From contig JACIYI010000003.1 of NCBI GenBank assembly GCA_014360005.1, positions 1-64,000 of the forward strand: a DNA stretch of 64,000 bases, given 5' to 3'. Positions 17,740 to 27,302 of the stretch are shown here, one piece after another. The notes under the pieces were generated by a model that was given only the letters and a program-made list of their open reading frames with translations, was not told the DNA's origin and made no database searches. Each line of letters begins with the position of its first letter. The first letter of the stretch is position 1. The stretch comes from Candidatus Aminicenantota bacterium (GTDB lineage: Bacteria; Acidobacteriota; Aminicenantia; Aminicenantales; Saccharicenantaceae). The position numbers were made by a program, and so were the translations under genes.

Positions 17740-18315
17740 TTAAAAAATGAAACCAAGCAGGGCTGAAGCCCTGGCTCCCCCGACCTTAAAATTTACATCT
17801 TCATAGGTATCGCTGGCCACGCAGTAACTGCCGTTTATACCAAAAAGAAAAAATTTTTCCTTGAGGTACAGGCCGGCTTCCACCAGAAATCCCAGTTTAT
17901 TGCCGCTGACCTTGATCCCCATGGCCTCTTCTTCATAGGTGGCCGAGGCCACCCCGGCACCAATAAAGGCTTTAAAATGCCTGTTCAGGTAGGGGAAGTA
18001 AGCCAGTCCTCCGCCGAAAAATTGCTGCTTGGAATGGGCGGGCTCATTCAGTTCCGGAGTTAAACCATCCCGGCTGAAAGTGGAAAACATGCCATAAATA
18101 TAGATGTCTCTGATGACTCGGAAACCCAGCTTGAATTCCGGCACCATCATCTTATTTCCGTAGACTTCCTTGTAGCCCGAATCGGCTGGAAAAAGGTAGC
18201 CGTAGCTGAATGACAGAAGCACTGTCTCGGCTTTCAGGGCCGGGGTCAGAGAAAACAGAAAGACAAAGCCCAAAAGTATTACCGACCAGCGAGCAGTTCT
18301 GATTATTTTGTTCAT
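17740..18315 (-). CDS. Small outer-membrane beta-barrel protein
   Basis: A 191-residue protein with a signal peptide (MNKIIRTARWSVILLGFVFL, cleavage near LKA-ET). Repeated amphipathic beta-strands with Gly and aromatic residues end in a C-terminal Phe (LLGFIF), the outer-membrane barrel signature. The start is set at 18315 because AAAAGGTG lies 4 bases upstream and the signal peptide begins there; the open frame extends 34 codons further into the end of the preceding gene. It starts 11 bases after the M6 metalloprotease stop, so the two probably share a transcript. Confidence 0.75.
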   Translation of the reverse strand: MNKIIRTARWSVILLGFVFLFSLTPALKAETVLLSFSYGYLFPADSGYKEVYGNKMMVPEFKLGFRVIRDIYIYGMFSTFSRDGLTPELNEPAHSKQQFFGGGLAYFPYLNRHFKAFIGAGVASATYEEEAMGIKVSGNKLGFLVEAGLYLKEKFFLFGINGSYCVASDTYEDVNFKVGGARASALLGFIF

Positions 18316-18326
18316 GCTGCACCTTT

Positions 18327-20450
18327 TCATTTGTCTATTATTTTCAGAATTCTTTCTCGGAGCCTTTCCGGCCCGGTCCTCTCTTCCTCGGAAGAGACAA
18401 TAACCCGGCCGTAGCAATCTACAGCCTGAATAGTATAAAGATAACTCTGGTTTGCTTCCAGATATTTATCAACGTATACGACCTGGCCGGAGGAGAAGTC
18501 CGTTTCGCTGAAAGTCTGGACAATCTGCGGAGTCGAACCACCGCCGGCCGGCTGCCTGGTCAGCCGGTAGTTATCGACATTAAAGGGCGCAGCTTTGCTA
18601 ACCTGGATGGTTATCCGGGCATAACTGCGACGCAGTATCCAGGCTCTTTCCACCTTTCTTTCAACCTGGATATTAAGATTTATCTCGGGAATATAACCCG
18701 TTCCGCTCAGAGTTAGCAAGGTCTGAGGTGTAGAGGGGTCGTTAGAATTGATGCCAAAGGTCGAGCTCAGGGGCCCGGTGTTATAAGCGTCAAAGCGGAA
18801 GGTCACCTCCTGGCTACCTCCGGCCGGAATGACCAGGGGTAAGGAAATGGGCAGAAAGGAAAAATCCGAGGCCCCGGAAACACGGCTGATGCCGTCGACC
18901 AGCAAAGGGCCATCTCCATCATTATGGATGGTTACCGCCAGGTCAGCCTGGGTACAGATATTCACCGAGCCAAAATTCAACACTGAAGATGACAGGCGCA
19001 GGGCCGGGTTGGCTCCGGCCGCCATTTGAACCGAATAAACGGGCCCGGTACCGCTTTCCACCAGCAGGCTCATCGCGGTGGGTGTTCCGTCGTACCTGAC
19101 TGTGGACGGGTAAGTAGAAGGTCCGAACACTGCGCCCACCCGGTAAAAATCAGTTGAATTGAAGCCTCTGATGCCCAGCTCAATTTCATCCAGGCCATCA
19201 GCCTGGACCAGCATCAGCAGCTTGTGTTCGGTGTAGGAATTGTCATAGAGAAAATTGGTGCCGTAGGAATTGAGCCTGGCGTCCACATGCCAGACGGCCA
19301 GACCAACGTCGCCTCCGTTGATGCTAACCAGCCTGGAGTCATTCCTGGTGGCATACCTGTTCTGCACCAGGAAGTATTCGTTGAAAATATCTCCACTGAC
19401 CGCCCCGGGGAAGAAAATCAGGGCTTCGGGATAATCACCGCTGGCTCTCAGAGTATAAGCCTGGCTGCCAGAGCTGAAAACGGCTGGGGTCAGCCAGTCC
19501 AGGACAAACTTGGAAAAAGCATTGTGGTCGTAGCTGTTGGCATCCATCATATCAAAGCCACCCACGCCCCCCTTCGGTCCCACCGAGGCGTCATAATCAT
19601 AGTAATCTGGAAGTCCCAGGGCATGGCCAGTTTCGTGGATGGCCACCAGGGGGCTGAACTGTCCATAGGGATAGTTATACAGCTCCCACTGCCAGGAATA
19701 CCTCCTCAGCCTCTTGCCATCCAGCACATAACTGCTGTCGCCAAAAGTCGTCTGGTAGCCCCACCAGAAGGAAGCCCACTCCCCGTGGGGACCAGTCCAG
19801 AAAACCAGGAAATAATCGATGTAGCCATCGTTGTCGTTGTCGTACTGGGAAAAATCGTGCCCCTGGCTGTCGTAGTAGTTCAGGACTTCTTTAATCAACG
19901 TCTGGCGGCCCTGGGTCGTTTCTTCCACCTGCGACCGGTTGTAGGCCGTGGTGTACCAGCCGAGGACGTTGCCCTGAAGGTCCAGCTGGCTGTAGGAGGC
20001 CCGCGAGTAATAGGCCCTCATAGTTTCATAGGGATAATTAGGGTCGTAAACATCTTCCGTCCCGAAGAGTTTCTGGGTAATAAAATCGGCGCTAGTGATG
20101 GGAGCATAATCCTGAAAAGCAATCAGGATCGCCAGGACCTTAACCTGGCCCCGGGTGGGCATCCCGCGGCGACTGGGAGGCGGAGCCAGCAGCCGGTCAA
20201 TCTGTTGTGGGCTGTAACCCTGGGCTTCCAGAGCCAGGCGCTTAACCCGGTAATTCAGGTGGGCCACCACTTCCGGGTCCATCCGGTGATTGCCGATTTC
20301 TCTGGCCGCCGCCACCCGGGCGGCATAACTTCCATCCTGCTTATATTTCTGGATTTGTTCCTTTGTGGGCGGCTCCAGAGCTGAAAGTCCTACGGGTATC
20401 GCCAGGAGTAGAAAGACAAGAAAAATTAAAACTCTTTTTTCTGCCAACAT
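18327..20450 (-). CDS. Secreted M6-family (immune inhibitor A-like) metalloprotease
   Basis: A 707-residue exported zinc protease. A signal peptide is followed by a propeptide and a catalytic domain with HETGHALGLPDYYD (HExxHxxGxxD zinc site, near residue 275). A beta-sandwich of the ASH/choice-of-anchor type follows (LNFGSVNICTQADLAVTIHN through LLTLSGTG), then an FnIII-like end (LEANQSYLYTIQAVD). Secreted M6 proteases degrade extracellular protein. ATG 20450 is chosen since GAGGGGAG lies 8 bases upstream; a GTG seven codons earlier would include that ribosome-binding site. Co-transcribed with the small barrel gene downstream. Confidence 0.9.
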   Translation of the reverse strand: MLAEKRVLIFLVFLLLAIPVGLSALEPPTKEQIQKYKQDGSYAARVAAAREIGNHRMDPEVVAHLNYRVKRLALEAQGYSPQQIDRLLAPPPSRRGMPTRGQVKVLAILIAFQDYAPITSADFITQKLFGTEDVYDPNYPYETMRAYYSRASYSQLDLQGNVLGWYTTAYNRSQVEETTQGRQTLIKEVLNYYDSQGHDFSQYDNDNDGYIDYFLVFWTGPHGEWASFWWGYQTTFGDSSYVLDGKRLRRYSWQWELYNYPYGQFSPLVAIHETGHALGLPDYYDYDASVGPKGGVGGFDMMDANSYDHNAFSKFVLDWLTPAVFSSGSQAYTLRASGDYPEALIFFPGAVSGDIFNEYFLVQNRYATRNDSRLVSINGGDVGLAVWHVDARLNSYGTNFLYDNSYTEHKLLMLVQADGLDEIELGIRGFNSTDFYRVGAVFGPSTYPSTVRYDGTPTAMSLLVESGTGPVYSVQMAAGANPALRLSSSVLNFGSVNICTQADLAVTIHNDGDGPLLVDGISRVSGASDFSFLPISLPLVIPAGGSQEVTFRFDAYNTGPLSSTFGINSNDPSTPQTLLTLSGTGYIPEINLNIQVERKVERAWILRRSYARITIQVSKAAPFNVDNYRLTRQPAGGGSTPQIVQTFSETDFSSGQVVYVDKYLEANQSYLYTIQAVDCYGRVIVSSEEERTGPERLRERILKIIDK

Positions 20451-20665
20451 CACATTGACTCCCCTCTTCACTTTTTCTCAACCTTAACTCTATTATCCTA
20501 ATTGAAATAGGGCTGTCAATTAATATTTTCTTTCAGGTAGGACATAGTATCCAGTTTCCGAGATGATTGTGTCTCGTAAATTTTCTTTGTTGATAATAAC
20601 CAGATTTGCTTATAATATCCCTGATTTCCGCCGCCGGCTCAAGGGCCGGTTAAGAGGAGTTAAAG

Positions 20666-22210
20666 ATGCAACTTCACTGGTTGGACCTTTCAGTCTTTAT
20701 TCTCTTCTTCATCGTGGTGGTTTCGGTCAGCATGTACAAGAGCCGCAAGGAGCGGACCGGTACCGATTTCTTCCTGGCCGGCCGGGGACTGGTCTGGCCG
20801 CTGATCGGCTTTTCGCTAATTGCGGCCAACATCTCCACCGAGCATTTTGTCGGCATGTCCGGGCAGGCCGCCGGAATTGCCGGGATGGCTGTGGCCAGCT
20901 ATGAATGGATGGCGGCCATAACCCTGGTTTTCGTGGCCCTGTTCTTCCTGCCGAAATTCCTCCGCAGCGGTATTTACACCATCCCCGAGTTCCTGGAATA
21001 CCGTTACAACCCGGCCGCCCGCGGCATCATGGCCTTTTACATGATTCTGATGTACACGCTGGTCAGCATCGCGGCCGTGGTCTATACCGGAGCCCTGGCC
21101 CTGCATACCATCTTTGATTTCGACCTGGTAAAAGCGGTCTGGCTGATCGGCATCATCGCCGCCCTCTACACCACCTGGGGCGGGCTGAAGGCTGTGGCCT
21201 GGGCCGACCTGTTCCAGGGCTCGGCCCTTATCTTCGGGGGTCTGGTGACCATGGTACTGGGTTTCAAGGCCGTGGGCGGGGTAGGCGCTTTCTTCGCCGC
21301 CAACCAGGACAAGCTGCACATGATCATGCCGGCCGACCATCCAGTCATTCCCTGGACCACCCTGGTCATCGGACTCTGGATACCCAATTTTTATTACTGG
21401 GGACTCAACCAGTTCATAACCCAGAGGACGCTGGCCGCCAAGAGTTTGAAACAGGGCCAGCTGGGCATTATGTTCGCCGCTTTCCTGAAATTACTTATTC
21501 CCTTTATCATCGTCATGCCGGGAATAATTTCTTACCAGCTTTACCGGGAACAGCTTCTGGCCCCCGGTCACACCACCGACCAGGCCTATCCCCTGCTCAT
21601 CCGCAACCTGGTCGGGCCCGGGTTAAGAGGATTCATTCTGGCCGCTATTGCCGGAGCTGTGATCAGCACCCTCGGGTCACTACTGAATTCTGTTTCCACC
21701 ATCCTGACCATGGACCTCTACAAGCGCCACCTGAAAAAAGACGCCAGCCAGGAATCCTTGATCAAAATAGGCCGGGTAGCTACCATTATCTTTGTCTTGG
21801 CGGTCTGCTTGCTGGCACCCAAGCTGGGTGACCCCAGATTCAGAGGCATCTTCAACTACATCCAGGAATTCCAAGGGTTCGTCTCGCCGGGAGTGCTGGC
21901 CGCCTTCGTCTTCGGCCTGTTTATCAAGAAAACGCCCCCGGCGGCCGGGGTTACAGCCCTGGTGCTGTCCGTTCCGGTCTATGGTTTTCTCAAGTGGCAA
22001 TTCGGTGACATCGCTTTTCTCAACCGAATTGCCATAAACTTTATCGTCCTGATTGTAGTTATGGCCATCATCACTCTGGTTAAGCCACTGCCGCAGCCGA
22101 AAGAATTGCCAGTCCAGGAAAATTTTGATATGCACTCCAGCCCGGTGCTCAAGTACCTGTGCGCCGCCATCATAATCCTGACCATAACTCTTTACATAAT
22201 CTTCTGGTGA
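20666..22210 (+). CDS. Sodium:solute symporter (SSS/SLC5 family)
   Basis: A 514-residue inner-membrane transporter with about 13 transmembrane helices. Family signatures include GTDFFLAGRGLVWPLIG and the SLIAANISTEHFVGMSG helix (sodium-site region), plus GGLKAVAWADLFQG. SSS members move sugars, myo-inositol, sialic acid or proline with sodium. The fucosidase gene begins 43 bases downstream on the same strand, which suggests the substrate is a sugar such as L-fucose released by that enzyme; this is inference. AGAGGAG precedes the ATG. Confidence 0.95.
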   Translation: MQLHWLDLSVFILFFIVVVSVSMYKSRKERTGTDFFLAGRGLVWPLIGFSLIAANISTEHFVGMSGQAAGIAGMAVASYEWMAAITLVFVALFFLPKFLRSGIYTIPEFLEYRYNPAARGIMAFYMILMYTLVSIAAVVYTGALALHTIFDFDLVKAVWLIGIIAALYTTWGGLKAVAWADLFQGSALIFGGLVTMVLGFKAVGGVGAFFAANQDKLHMIMPADHPVIPWTTLVIGLWIPNFYYWGLNQFITQRTLAAKSLKQGQLGIMFAAFLKLLIPFIIVMPGIISYQLYREQLLAPGHTTDQAYPLLIRNLVGPGLRGFILAAIAGAVISTLGSLLNSVSTILTMDLYKRHLKKDASQESLIKIGRVATIIFVLAVCLLAPKLGDPRFRGIFNYIQEFQGFVSPGVLAAFVFGLFIKKTPPAAGVTALVLSVPVYGFLKWQFGDIAFLNRIAINFIVLIVVMAIITLVKPLPQPKELPVQENFDMHSSPVLKYLCAAIIILTITLYIIFW

Positions 22211-22253
22211 GGGCCAAAGGAAATGGACAGGGTCTAATGGCGGGGAGCTGGAA

Positions 22254-23843
22254 ATGATGAGACCTCTTCCGCCAGCAAAAATTCCAGTCGCTGTCCTGGC
22301 CAGCATAGCCGTCGTCCTTGCTGGCCAGGTGCTTTTCAGCCTCTGGGCTGGAGCCAGTGGTCAGGACAGTCTGCCTTCCAGGAATTTTCAGATAATCCAG
22401 CCGGAGGATACAGAAGAAACCATAATCTTAAAAGCGACCCGGGTGGTACCCACCAGGAGGCAACTCAAGTGGCAGTCCAAAGAGCTGGCCGCCTTCATTC
22501 ATTTTGGCCTCAAAACTTTTACCGACCGCGAACACGGCGATGGCACAGAGAACCCTTCTCTATTCCAACCGACAGCCTTCAATCCCCGGCAATGGGCCAG
22601 GGTGCTGAAAGAAGCGGGTTTCAGGATGATAATCCTGACGGCCAAGCACCACGATGGCTTCTGCCTCTGGCCGACCAGGACCACAGATCACTCGGTCAGG
22701 AAAAGCTCCTGGCGGCAGGGTCGCGGTGATGTGGTCAAAGAAGTGGTCACGGCCTGCAGGGAAGAAGGCCTGGACTTCGGTTTTTATCTTTCACCCTGGG
22801 ACCAGCACGAGAAAAGCTACGGAACTCCTCAATACAATGAATTTTTCCGCCGCCAGCTCAAAGAGCTGCTGACTGATTACGGCCCGGTGGCCGAAGTTTG
22901 GTTCGACGGCTTCTGCGGTGAAGGCCCAGGTGGCCGGAAGCAGCAATACGATTGGAATTCCTACTATCAACTAATCAGAAAACTCCAGCCGGAAGCGGTA
23001 ATTGCCATAATGGGACCGGATGTTCGCTGGGTAGGCAACGAAAGCGGCCTGGCCCGGGACAGCGAGTGGAGCGTGCTTCCCCTCGACCTTCCTGAACCTT
23101 CCCTCCATCTGCTGCAGGCTGGCCGGTCAACCCTGGAACAAGTCTTTCAGCCCGGGAATGTGATGGGCGAGGACCTGGGCAGCCGAAGGGTAATTACCAG
23201 GGCCAGGGCTCTCTTCTGGTACCCGGCTGAAGTCGATGTCTCCATCAGGCCGGGCTGGTTTTACCACCAGAAAGAGGACCGGGCGGTTAAATCGCCCCGC
23301 GAACTTTTTGAAATTTATCTCAAGTCGGTGGGCAGGAATTCAGTCCTGCTGCTTAACGTGCCCCCGGACAAAAGAGGCCTAATCAATCAGAACGACGTCC
23401 GGGCCCTCCGGGACTGGCGGCAGCTCCTGGACCGGACCTTCAAACAGGGCTACATCAAAAAAACAGGTGTCAGGGCTTCCAGCGAGCAGCCCGGGCACCC
23501 GGCCAGCCACCTGCTGAGAAAGAATCCCGACGGCTGCTGGCTGGCCGCTCCCGGCCTGCCTCAAGCCTACCTGGAAGTTAGGCTCCAGGGACGGAGCCAG
23601 TTTGATTGTCTGGAGTTAAAAGAGGACATAACTCGGGGACAGAGAATTGAGGCTTTTCAGCTTGAGGCCTGGCTCGAAGGAAAATGGGTAGAAATTGCCA
23701 GGGGAACCACGGTTGGGTATAAGCGAATTGTGACTTTTCCGGCGGTTACGACCGACCGGGTCAGACTGATTATTTCCCAATTCAGGGGTCTACCCTGCCT
23801 GAAGACCTTTAATCTTTACAAACTGGCTGTTCCCGTCAATTGA
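22254..23843 (+). CDS. Exported GH29 alpha-L-fucosidase
   Basis: A 529-residue glycosidase with an N-terminal signal or anchor segment (residues 8-36). The (beta/alpha)8 domain shows the GH29 pattern: LAAFIHFGLKTFTDREHGDG, ILTAKHHDGFCLWPT, DFGFYLSPWDQHEKSYG and EVWFDGFCGEG, whose Asp is the family nucleophile. A C-terminal discoidin/F5-8C-like beta domain (about residues 405-525) probably binds carbohydrate. It follows the sodium:solute symporter gene by 43 bases, forming a small fucoside-use unit. Confidence 0.92.
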   Translation: MMRPLPPAKIPVAVLASIAVVLAGQVLFSLWAGASGQDSLPSRNFQIIQPEDTEETIILKATRVVPTRRQLKWQSKELAAFIHFGLKTFTDREHGDGTENPSLFQPTAFNPRQWARVLKEAGFRMIILTAKHHDGFCLWPTRTTDHSVRKSSWRQGRGDVVKEVVTACREEGLDFGFYLSPWDQHEKSYGTPQYNEFFRRQLKELLTDYGPVAEVWFDGFCGEGPGGRKQQYDWNSYYQLIRKLQPEAVIAIMGPDVRWVGNESGLARDSEWSVLPLDLPEPSLHLLQAGRSTLEQVFQPGNVMGEDLGSRRVITRARALFWYPAEVDVSIRPGWFYHQKEDRAVKSPRELFEIYLKSVGRNSVLLLNVPPDKRGLINQNDVRALRDWRQLLDRTFKQGYIKKTGVRASSEQPGHPASHLLRKNPDGCWLAAPGLPQAYLEVRLQGRSQFDCLELKEDITRGQRIEAFQLEAWLEGKWVEIARGTTVGYKRIVTFPAVTTDRVRLIISQFRGLPCLKTFNLYKLAVPVN

Positions 23844-24224
23844 TCCAGCCTGCTGCTAAACCTCTGACAGCGCCAGCGCTGAGATTCTTCCTGTCATCCC
23901 CGCCCTACCCCGGAGTCTCCAGATACTCTGCAAAGTTCCGATATTATTTCTTAACCTGACATAGAACTGGTCCGTGCTGGGCCAGATAATTTAGTGAGAC
24001 ATTGGATTCTTTTGAGTAGTCCTGAACCTTAATCCCCTTATGGCTCAGAGGGTTTTAAGTTTTTCTCTTTTAGCCAGGTTAAGCCTGGCGCCACCGACCT
24101 CAGCCCTGAGAGCAATTGACTGCCCAAAAATCTTCAGGAAAAGTTTGACTATTCCCCTTAACCTAAAGATAGCGTTGACAGAAAAGAGTAGCCGGGATTA
24201 ATTTATACTTATTAGGAGGATAAG
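23844..24224. other. Intergenic region, 381 bases
   Basis: No gene seen. The right end holds a candidate promoter (24175-24204) for the TPR lipoprotein gene. A short CAGCG/CGCTG hairpin just after the fucosidase stop has no T-tract. Confidence 0.5.
24175..24204 (+). promoter_or_regulatory. Candidate promoter of the TPR lipoprotein gene
   Basis: A perfect TTGACA (24175-24180) is followed after 17-18 bases by a weak TTAATTT. A better -10 match, TATACT (24204-24209), lies 23 bases away, which is too far for ordinary spacing. The gene starts at 24225. Confidence 0.45.
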
Positions 24225-24950
24225 ATGATAAAGAAGTCAGGATCTATTATATTGTTGTTACTTCTGTTATCAGCTTGTTTTCCGGTCCAAAAAACAGGCT
24301 CGGCCGATGCTTTCGACCGCCATCTCCAGGCCGGCCTGACCCACATGCAGAAAAAAGATTTTTCTGCGGCCAGGCAGGAATTCTTACTAGCCCTAAACTT
24401 TAACCCCAGGTCAACCCGGATTCTCAATCTCCTGGGTTTAACCTATTTCCGGGAGCAAGATTATGACCTGGCCGAAATGTACTTTCTCCGAGCGGTCAGG
24501 GTGGACCCGGAGTTTAGCCTCGGCTATCTTAACCTGGGCGGTGTCTATGCCATGAAACAGCTTTATACTAGGGCCAGGGAATACTATGAACGAGCCCTGC
24601 AACTTGATCCGGTGTTGACTTCAGCTTACTACAGTCTGGGAGCCGTTTGTTTCCAGTTAGGTGACGATCAGGCCGCTCTGGAATACCTTTCCCGCGGACT
24701 GGAACTAGACCCCGATTTCCTGGAAAAACACCCGGACAGCCTGGCCGGGCTGCCGATGAAAGGCGGCTCCCTGTCCGAGCTCTACTTTTCCTTTGCCCGC
24801 TTATACGCCAGCCGCCAGGATGTGAACAGAACGGTAGAATACCTGAAAAAGGCCAAACAGGCTGGATTCAAGGACTGGGAAAGAATCGACCGGGAGTCAG
24901 ATTTTGAAAAAATCAGGGATAACCCGGTTATCAGAGAATTCTTGAAATGA
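24225..24950 (+). CDS. TPR lipoprotein
   Basis: A 241-residue lipoprotein. The leader ends in a lipobox, LLSAC, around residue 18. At least four tetratricopeptide repeats follow (LNFNPRSTRILNLLGLTYF, VRVDPEFSLGYLNLGGVYA, LQLDPVLTSAYYSLGAVCF, LELDPDF). It probably sits on the periplasmic face of a membrane and assembles an envelope complex; PilW/PilF-type pilotins look similar, but no pilus genes are nearby. The GGAGGATAAG ribosome-binding site is strong. Confidence 0.85.
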   Translation: MIKKSGSIILLLLLLSACFPVQKTGSADAFDRHLQAGLTHMQKKDFSAARQEFLLALNFNPRSTRILNLLGLTYFREQDYDLAEMYFLRAVRVDPEFSLGYLNLGGVYAMKQLYTRAREYYERALQLDPVLTSAYYSLGAVCFQLGDDQAALEYLSRGLELDPDFLEKHPDSLAGLPMKGGSLSELYFSFARLYASRQDVNRTVEYLKKAKQAGFKDWERIDRESDFEKIRDNPVIREFLK

Positions 24951-25029
24951 GCCTGGCAACTTTTTGCCCTGGACCTGGTTTTATTAAGCGGTGACTGATT
25001 AATACGTTAGGAGGCCAGGGCGAGATTTC

Positions 25030-25058
25030 TTGACAGTATCCATCCCTTGGTTTAGCAT
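25030..25058 (+). promoter_or_regulatory. Sigma-70-type promoter of the GWxTD gene
   Basis: TTGACA (25030-25035) and TAGCAT (25053-25058) are separated by 17 bases and end 56 bases before the preferred start codon of the GWxTD gene. Confidence 0.6.
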
Positions 25059-25114
25059 TTAGATGCCTTTGAGGCTATCCGATGACAAAGTTTCAGCCTG
25101 ACAGGGAAAAAAAT

Positions 25115-27196
25115 ATGATGAAAAAATTCGGATTATTTCTGCTGGTCTTCATACTTTTCCTGACCATGACCTCTGCCGGGGATAAGCAGTCGGATATCAT
25201 CAAAGGACTTAATCCCAAATACCAGGACTGGCTGAAACTGGTCAACTACATCATCCTGCCGCAGGAAAAAGATGTTTTCCTCAAGCTGAGCAACGACCGG
25301 GAGAGGGACCTGTTCATCGAAACCTTCTGGAAGATGCGGGACCCCACATCCGGAACTCCCGAGAATGAGTACAAGGAAGAAATCATCAAGAGATTTAACT
25401 ACGTCAACAAAACTTTCCGAAGGGGCTCCACCCGGGAAGGCTGGCAGACGGATATGGGCCGCATCTACATGATCCTGGGTCCGCCCGAAAGCATCGAGCG
25501 CTTCGAGGGAGTCAACGGCATCGTTCCCTGCCAGGCCTGGACCTACCATGGAGACCCGGAAAAGGGATTACCTCCTGTTTTTATTTTTATCTTTTTCCAG
25601 AGGCACGGGAGCATAGAATACAAGCTATACGACCCGATGATCGACGGCCCGGCCAGCCTGCTCCAGGATAAGCGCGGCCTGGATGGCCTGACCTATGAAG
25701 AATTGTATGATAAGATCATGGAGATTGCCCCCACCCTGGCCAATACCGCCGTCTCCCTGATCCCGGGCGAATTCTCTTATGACTACTCGCCCTCTCCTCG
25801 CTATAACCTGATCCTGGCCGATATTCTGAACTCCCCCAAGAAAGACATCAATCCCTCCTATGCTACCCATTTCTTGAATTACAAGGGAGTGGTTTCGACG
25901 GAGTACCTGACCAATTTCGTCGATTCCGAAGCCATGGTGGAGGTCATTCCCGACCCGACTACCGGACTGAATTTTGTTCATTTCTCCGTAGCTCCCAAGA
26001 GCCTGTCGGTGGATTATTATGAACCCCGGAGCCAGTACTATATTCCCTTCCAGATGGACGTCAGTCTCCGGTCTAAGGATAAGATAATTTTTCAGTATAA
26101 CCGGAACATGTCTGTTTATTTCCAGGAATCGGATATCGGCCGCATCAAAGGCAATGGGCTGGCGATTGAGGACTCCTTCCCGGCCGCCGAAGGCTCCTAC
26201 CAGCTGACCGTTTTGCTGCGGAACCCGGTATCCAAGGAATTTACCATTCTGGAAAGGCAGATTGAAGTGTCCGAGCCAGGTGACCAGCCCCAACTGGCCG
26301 GGCTGGTGATCGGTTACCGGACGGAAAAATTTGCCCGGAACCAGCACCTGCCATTCAAGGTAGCTGAAACCAAAATTCTGGTTGACCCGAAAAACACCAT
26401 AGCCGCTTCAGAGCTGCTGGTGGTGAGTGTCAATGTTATCAACCTCAACGAAAATCTCAGGCAAAGCGGGAAAATCAAGCTGGACCTTAAGGGACTGGGG
26501 CCGAATAACCAGCTGACCAGGACCCTTGAGATCAAATTAAACGAGAAGGACTTCAGCCGGATCAACAATTATTTCAGGGAAATTCCGGTCGGGGATTATG
26601 TGCCCGACTACTATGAACTCAGCCTCAGCCTGCTGGACGGCTCGGGAAACGTCCTGGACCAGAAGAAGGGCACCTTTATCATTTCCCAGGAAAAGCTAAT
26701 CGGCCATCCTATTGTTCAGGCCAAGAGCTTCAACCTGAATAATCTCTTCTATTATTATTACATGCTGGCCAGCCAGTACGACAAACTGGACCAGCTGGAG
26801 AAAGCTAGCTACTACTACGAACAGGCTTTCAGGAAAAATCCTCAATTCCAGGAAGGGCTAAAAGACTACTGCCAGTTCCTGGTCAAAACCGGGCAGTTTG
26901 ACCGGGTGCTGGAAATGGCCGAGGGACTGAAGGCCGACAGTAATCAGGCCTTCGACTACCACCTGTTACGCGGCCTGGCCTTCCTCGGTAAAAAAGACAC
27001 CGGCCGGGCCCAGGAAGAATTGCTGCAGGCAGTCCAGATTTACGACAGTGATACCCGGGCCCTGAACGCTCTGGGCCGCGTTTATATTCAGACCGGGCAG
27101 AAAGAGAAGGCCCGGCAGGCGCTGGAAGCTTCCTTGCGGCTTAATCCGGAACAACCTGAAATCAGAAAGTTGCTATCAGAACTGGATAAAAGGTAA
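25115..27196 (+). CDS. Exported GWxTD-domain protein with C-terminal TPRs
   Basis: A 693-residue exported protein with a signal peptide (MMKKFGLFLLVFILFL, cleavage near SAG-DK). The N-terminal GWxTD domain is marked by EGWQTDMGRIYMILGPP and the preceding FWKMRDPTSGTPENE, a family common in Acidobacteriota and Aminicenantota and of unknown biochemical role. A beta-rich middle follows, then four or so TPRs from about residue 545 (ASYYYEQAFRKNPQFQEG, ALEASLRLNPEQ). ATG 25115 is preferred because AGGGA sits upstream and the signal peptide starts there; an ATG at 25082 adds 11 polar residues. A clear terminator ends the transcript. Confidence 0.88.
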   Translation: MMKKFGLFLLVFILFLTMTSAGDKQSDIIKGLNPKYQDWLKLVNYIILPQEKDVFLKLSNDRERDLFIETFWKMRDPTSGTPENEYKEEIIKRFNYVNKTFRRGSTREGWQTDMGRIYMILGPPESIERFEGVNGIVPCQAWTYHGDPEKGLPPVFIFIFFQRHGSIEYKLYDPMIDGPASLLQDKRGLDGLTYEELYDKIMEIAPTLANTAVSLIPGEFSYDYSPSPRYNLILADILNSPKKDINPSYATHFLNYKGVVSTEYLTNFVDSEAMVEVIPDPTTGLNFVHFSVAPKSLSVDYYEPRSQYYIPFQMDVSLRSKDKIIFQYNRNMSVYFQESDIGRIKGNGLAIEDSFPAAEGSYQLTVLLRNPVSKEFTILERQIEVSEPGDQPQLAGLVIGYRTEKFARNQHLPFKVAETKILVDPKNTIAASELLVVSVNVINLNENLRQSGKIKLDLKGLGPNNQLTRTLEIKLNEKDFSRINNYFREIPVGDYVPDYYELSLSLLDGSGNVLDQKKGTFIISQEKLIGHPIVQAKSFNLNNLFYYYYMLASQYDKLDQLEKASYYYEQAFRKNPQFQEGLKDYCQFLVKTGQFDRVLEMAEGLKADSNQAFDYHLLRGLAFLGKKDTGRAQEELLQAVQIYDSDTRALNALGRVYIQTGQKEKARQALEASLRLNPEQPEIRKLLSELDKR

Positions 27197-27211
27197 GAGC
27201 GGCTAAAAACA

Positions 27212-27254
27212 AAAACCCCTGCCCCCGTTTATCCGGGAGGCAGGGGTTTTATTC
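27212..27254. terminator. Bidirectional rho-independent terminator
   Basis: A perfect 12-bp stem, AAAACCCCTGCC (27212-27223) with GGCAGGGGTTTT (27239-27250). It has T-rich tracts on both outer sides, so it can serve the GWxTD gene on the plus strand and the convergent FadL-like gene on the minus strand. Confidence 0.9.
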
Positions 27255-27302
27255 TTTCTTAAAAATGATACCAGACAGACAGCGCGCTAATAGAGCACCG
27301 GC

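Noticed and set aside
19224..20384. Plus-strand open frame of 386 codons
   Set aside because: Antisense to the M6 metalloprotease, whose motifs are clear; no start signal.
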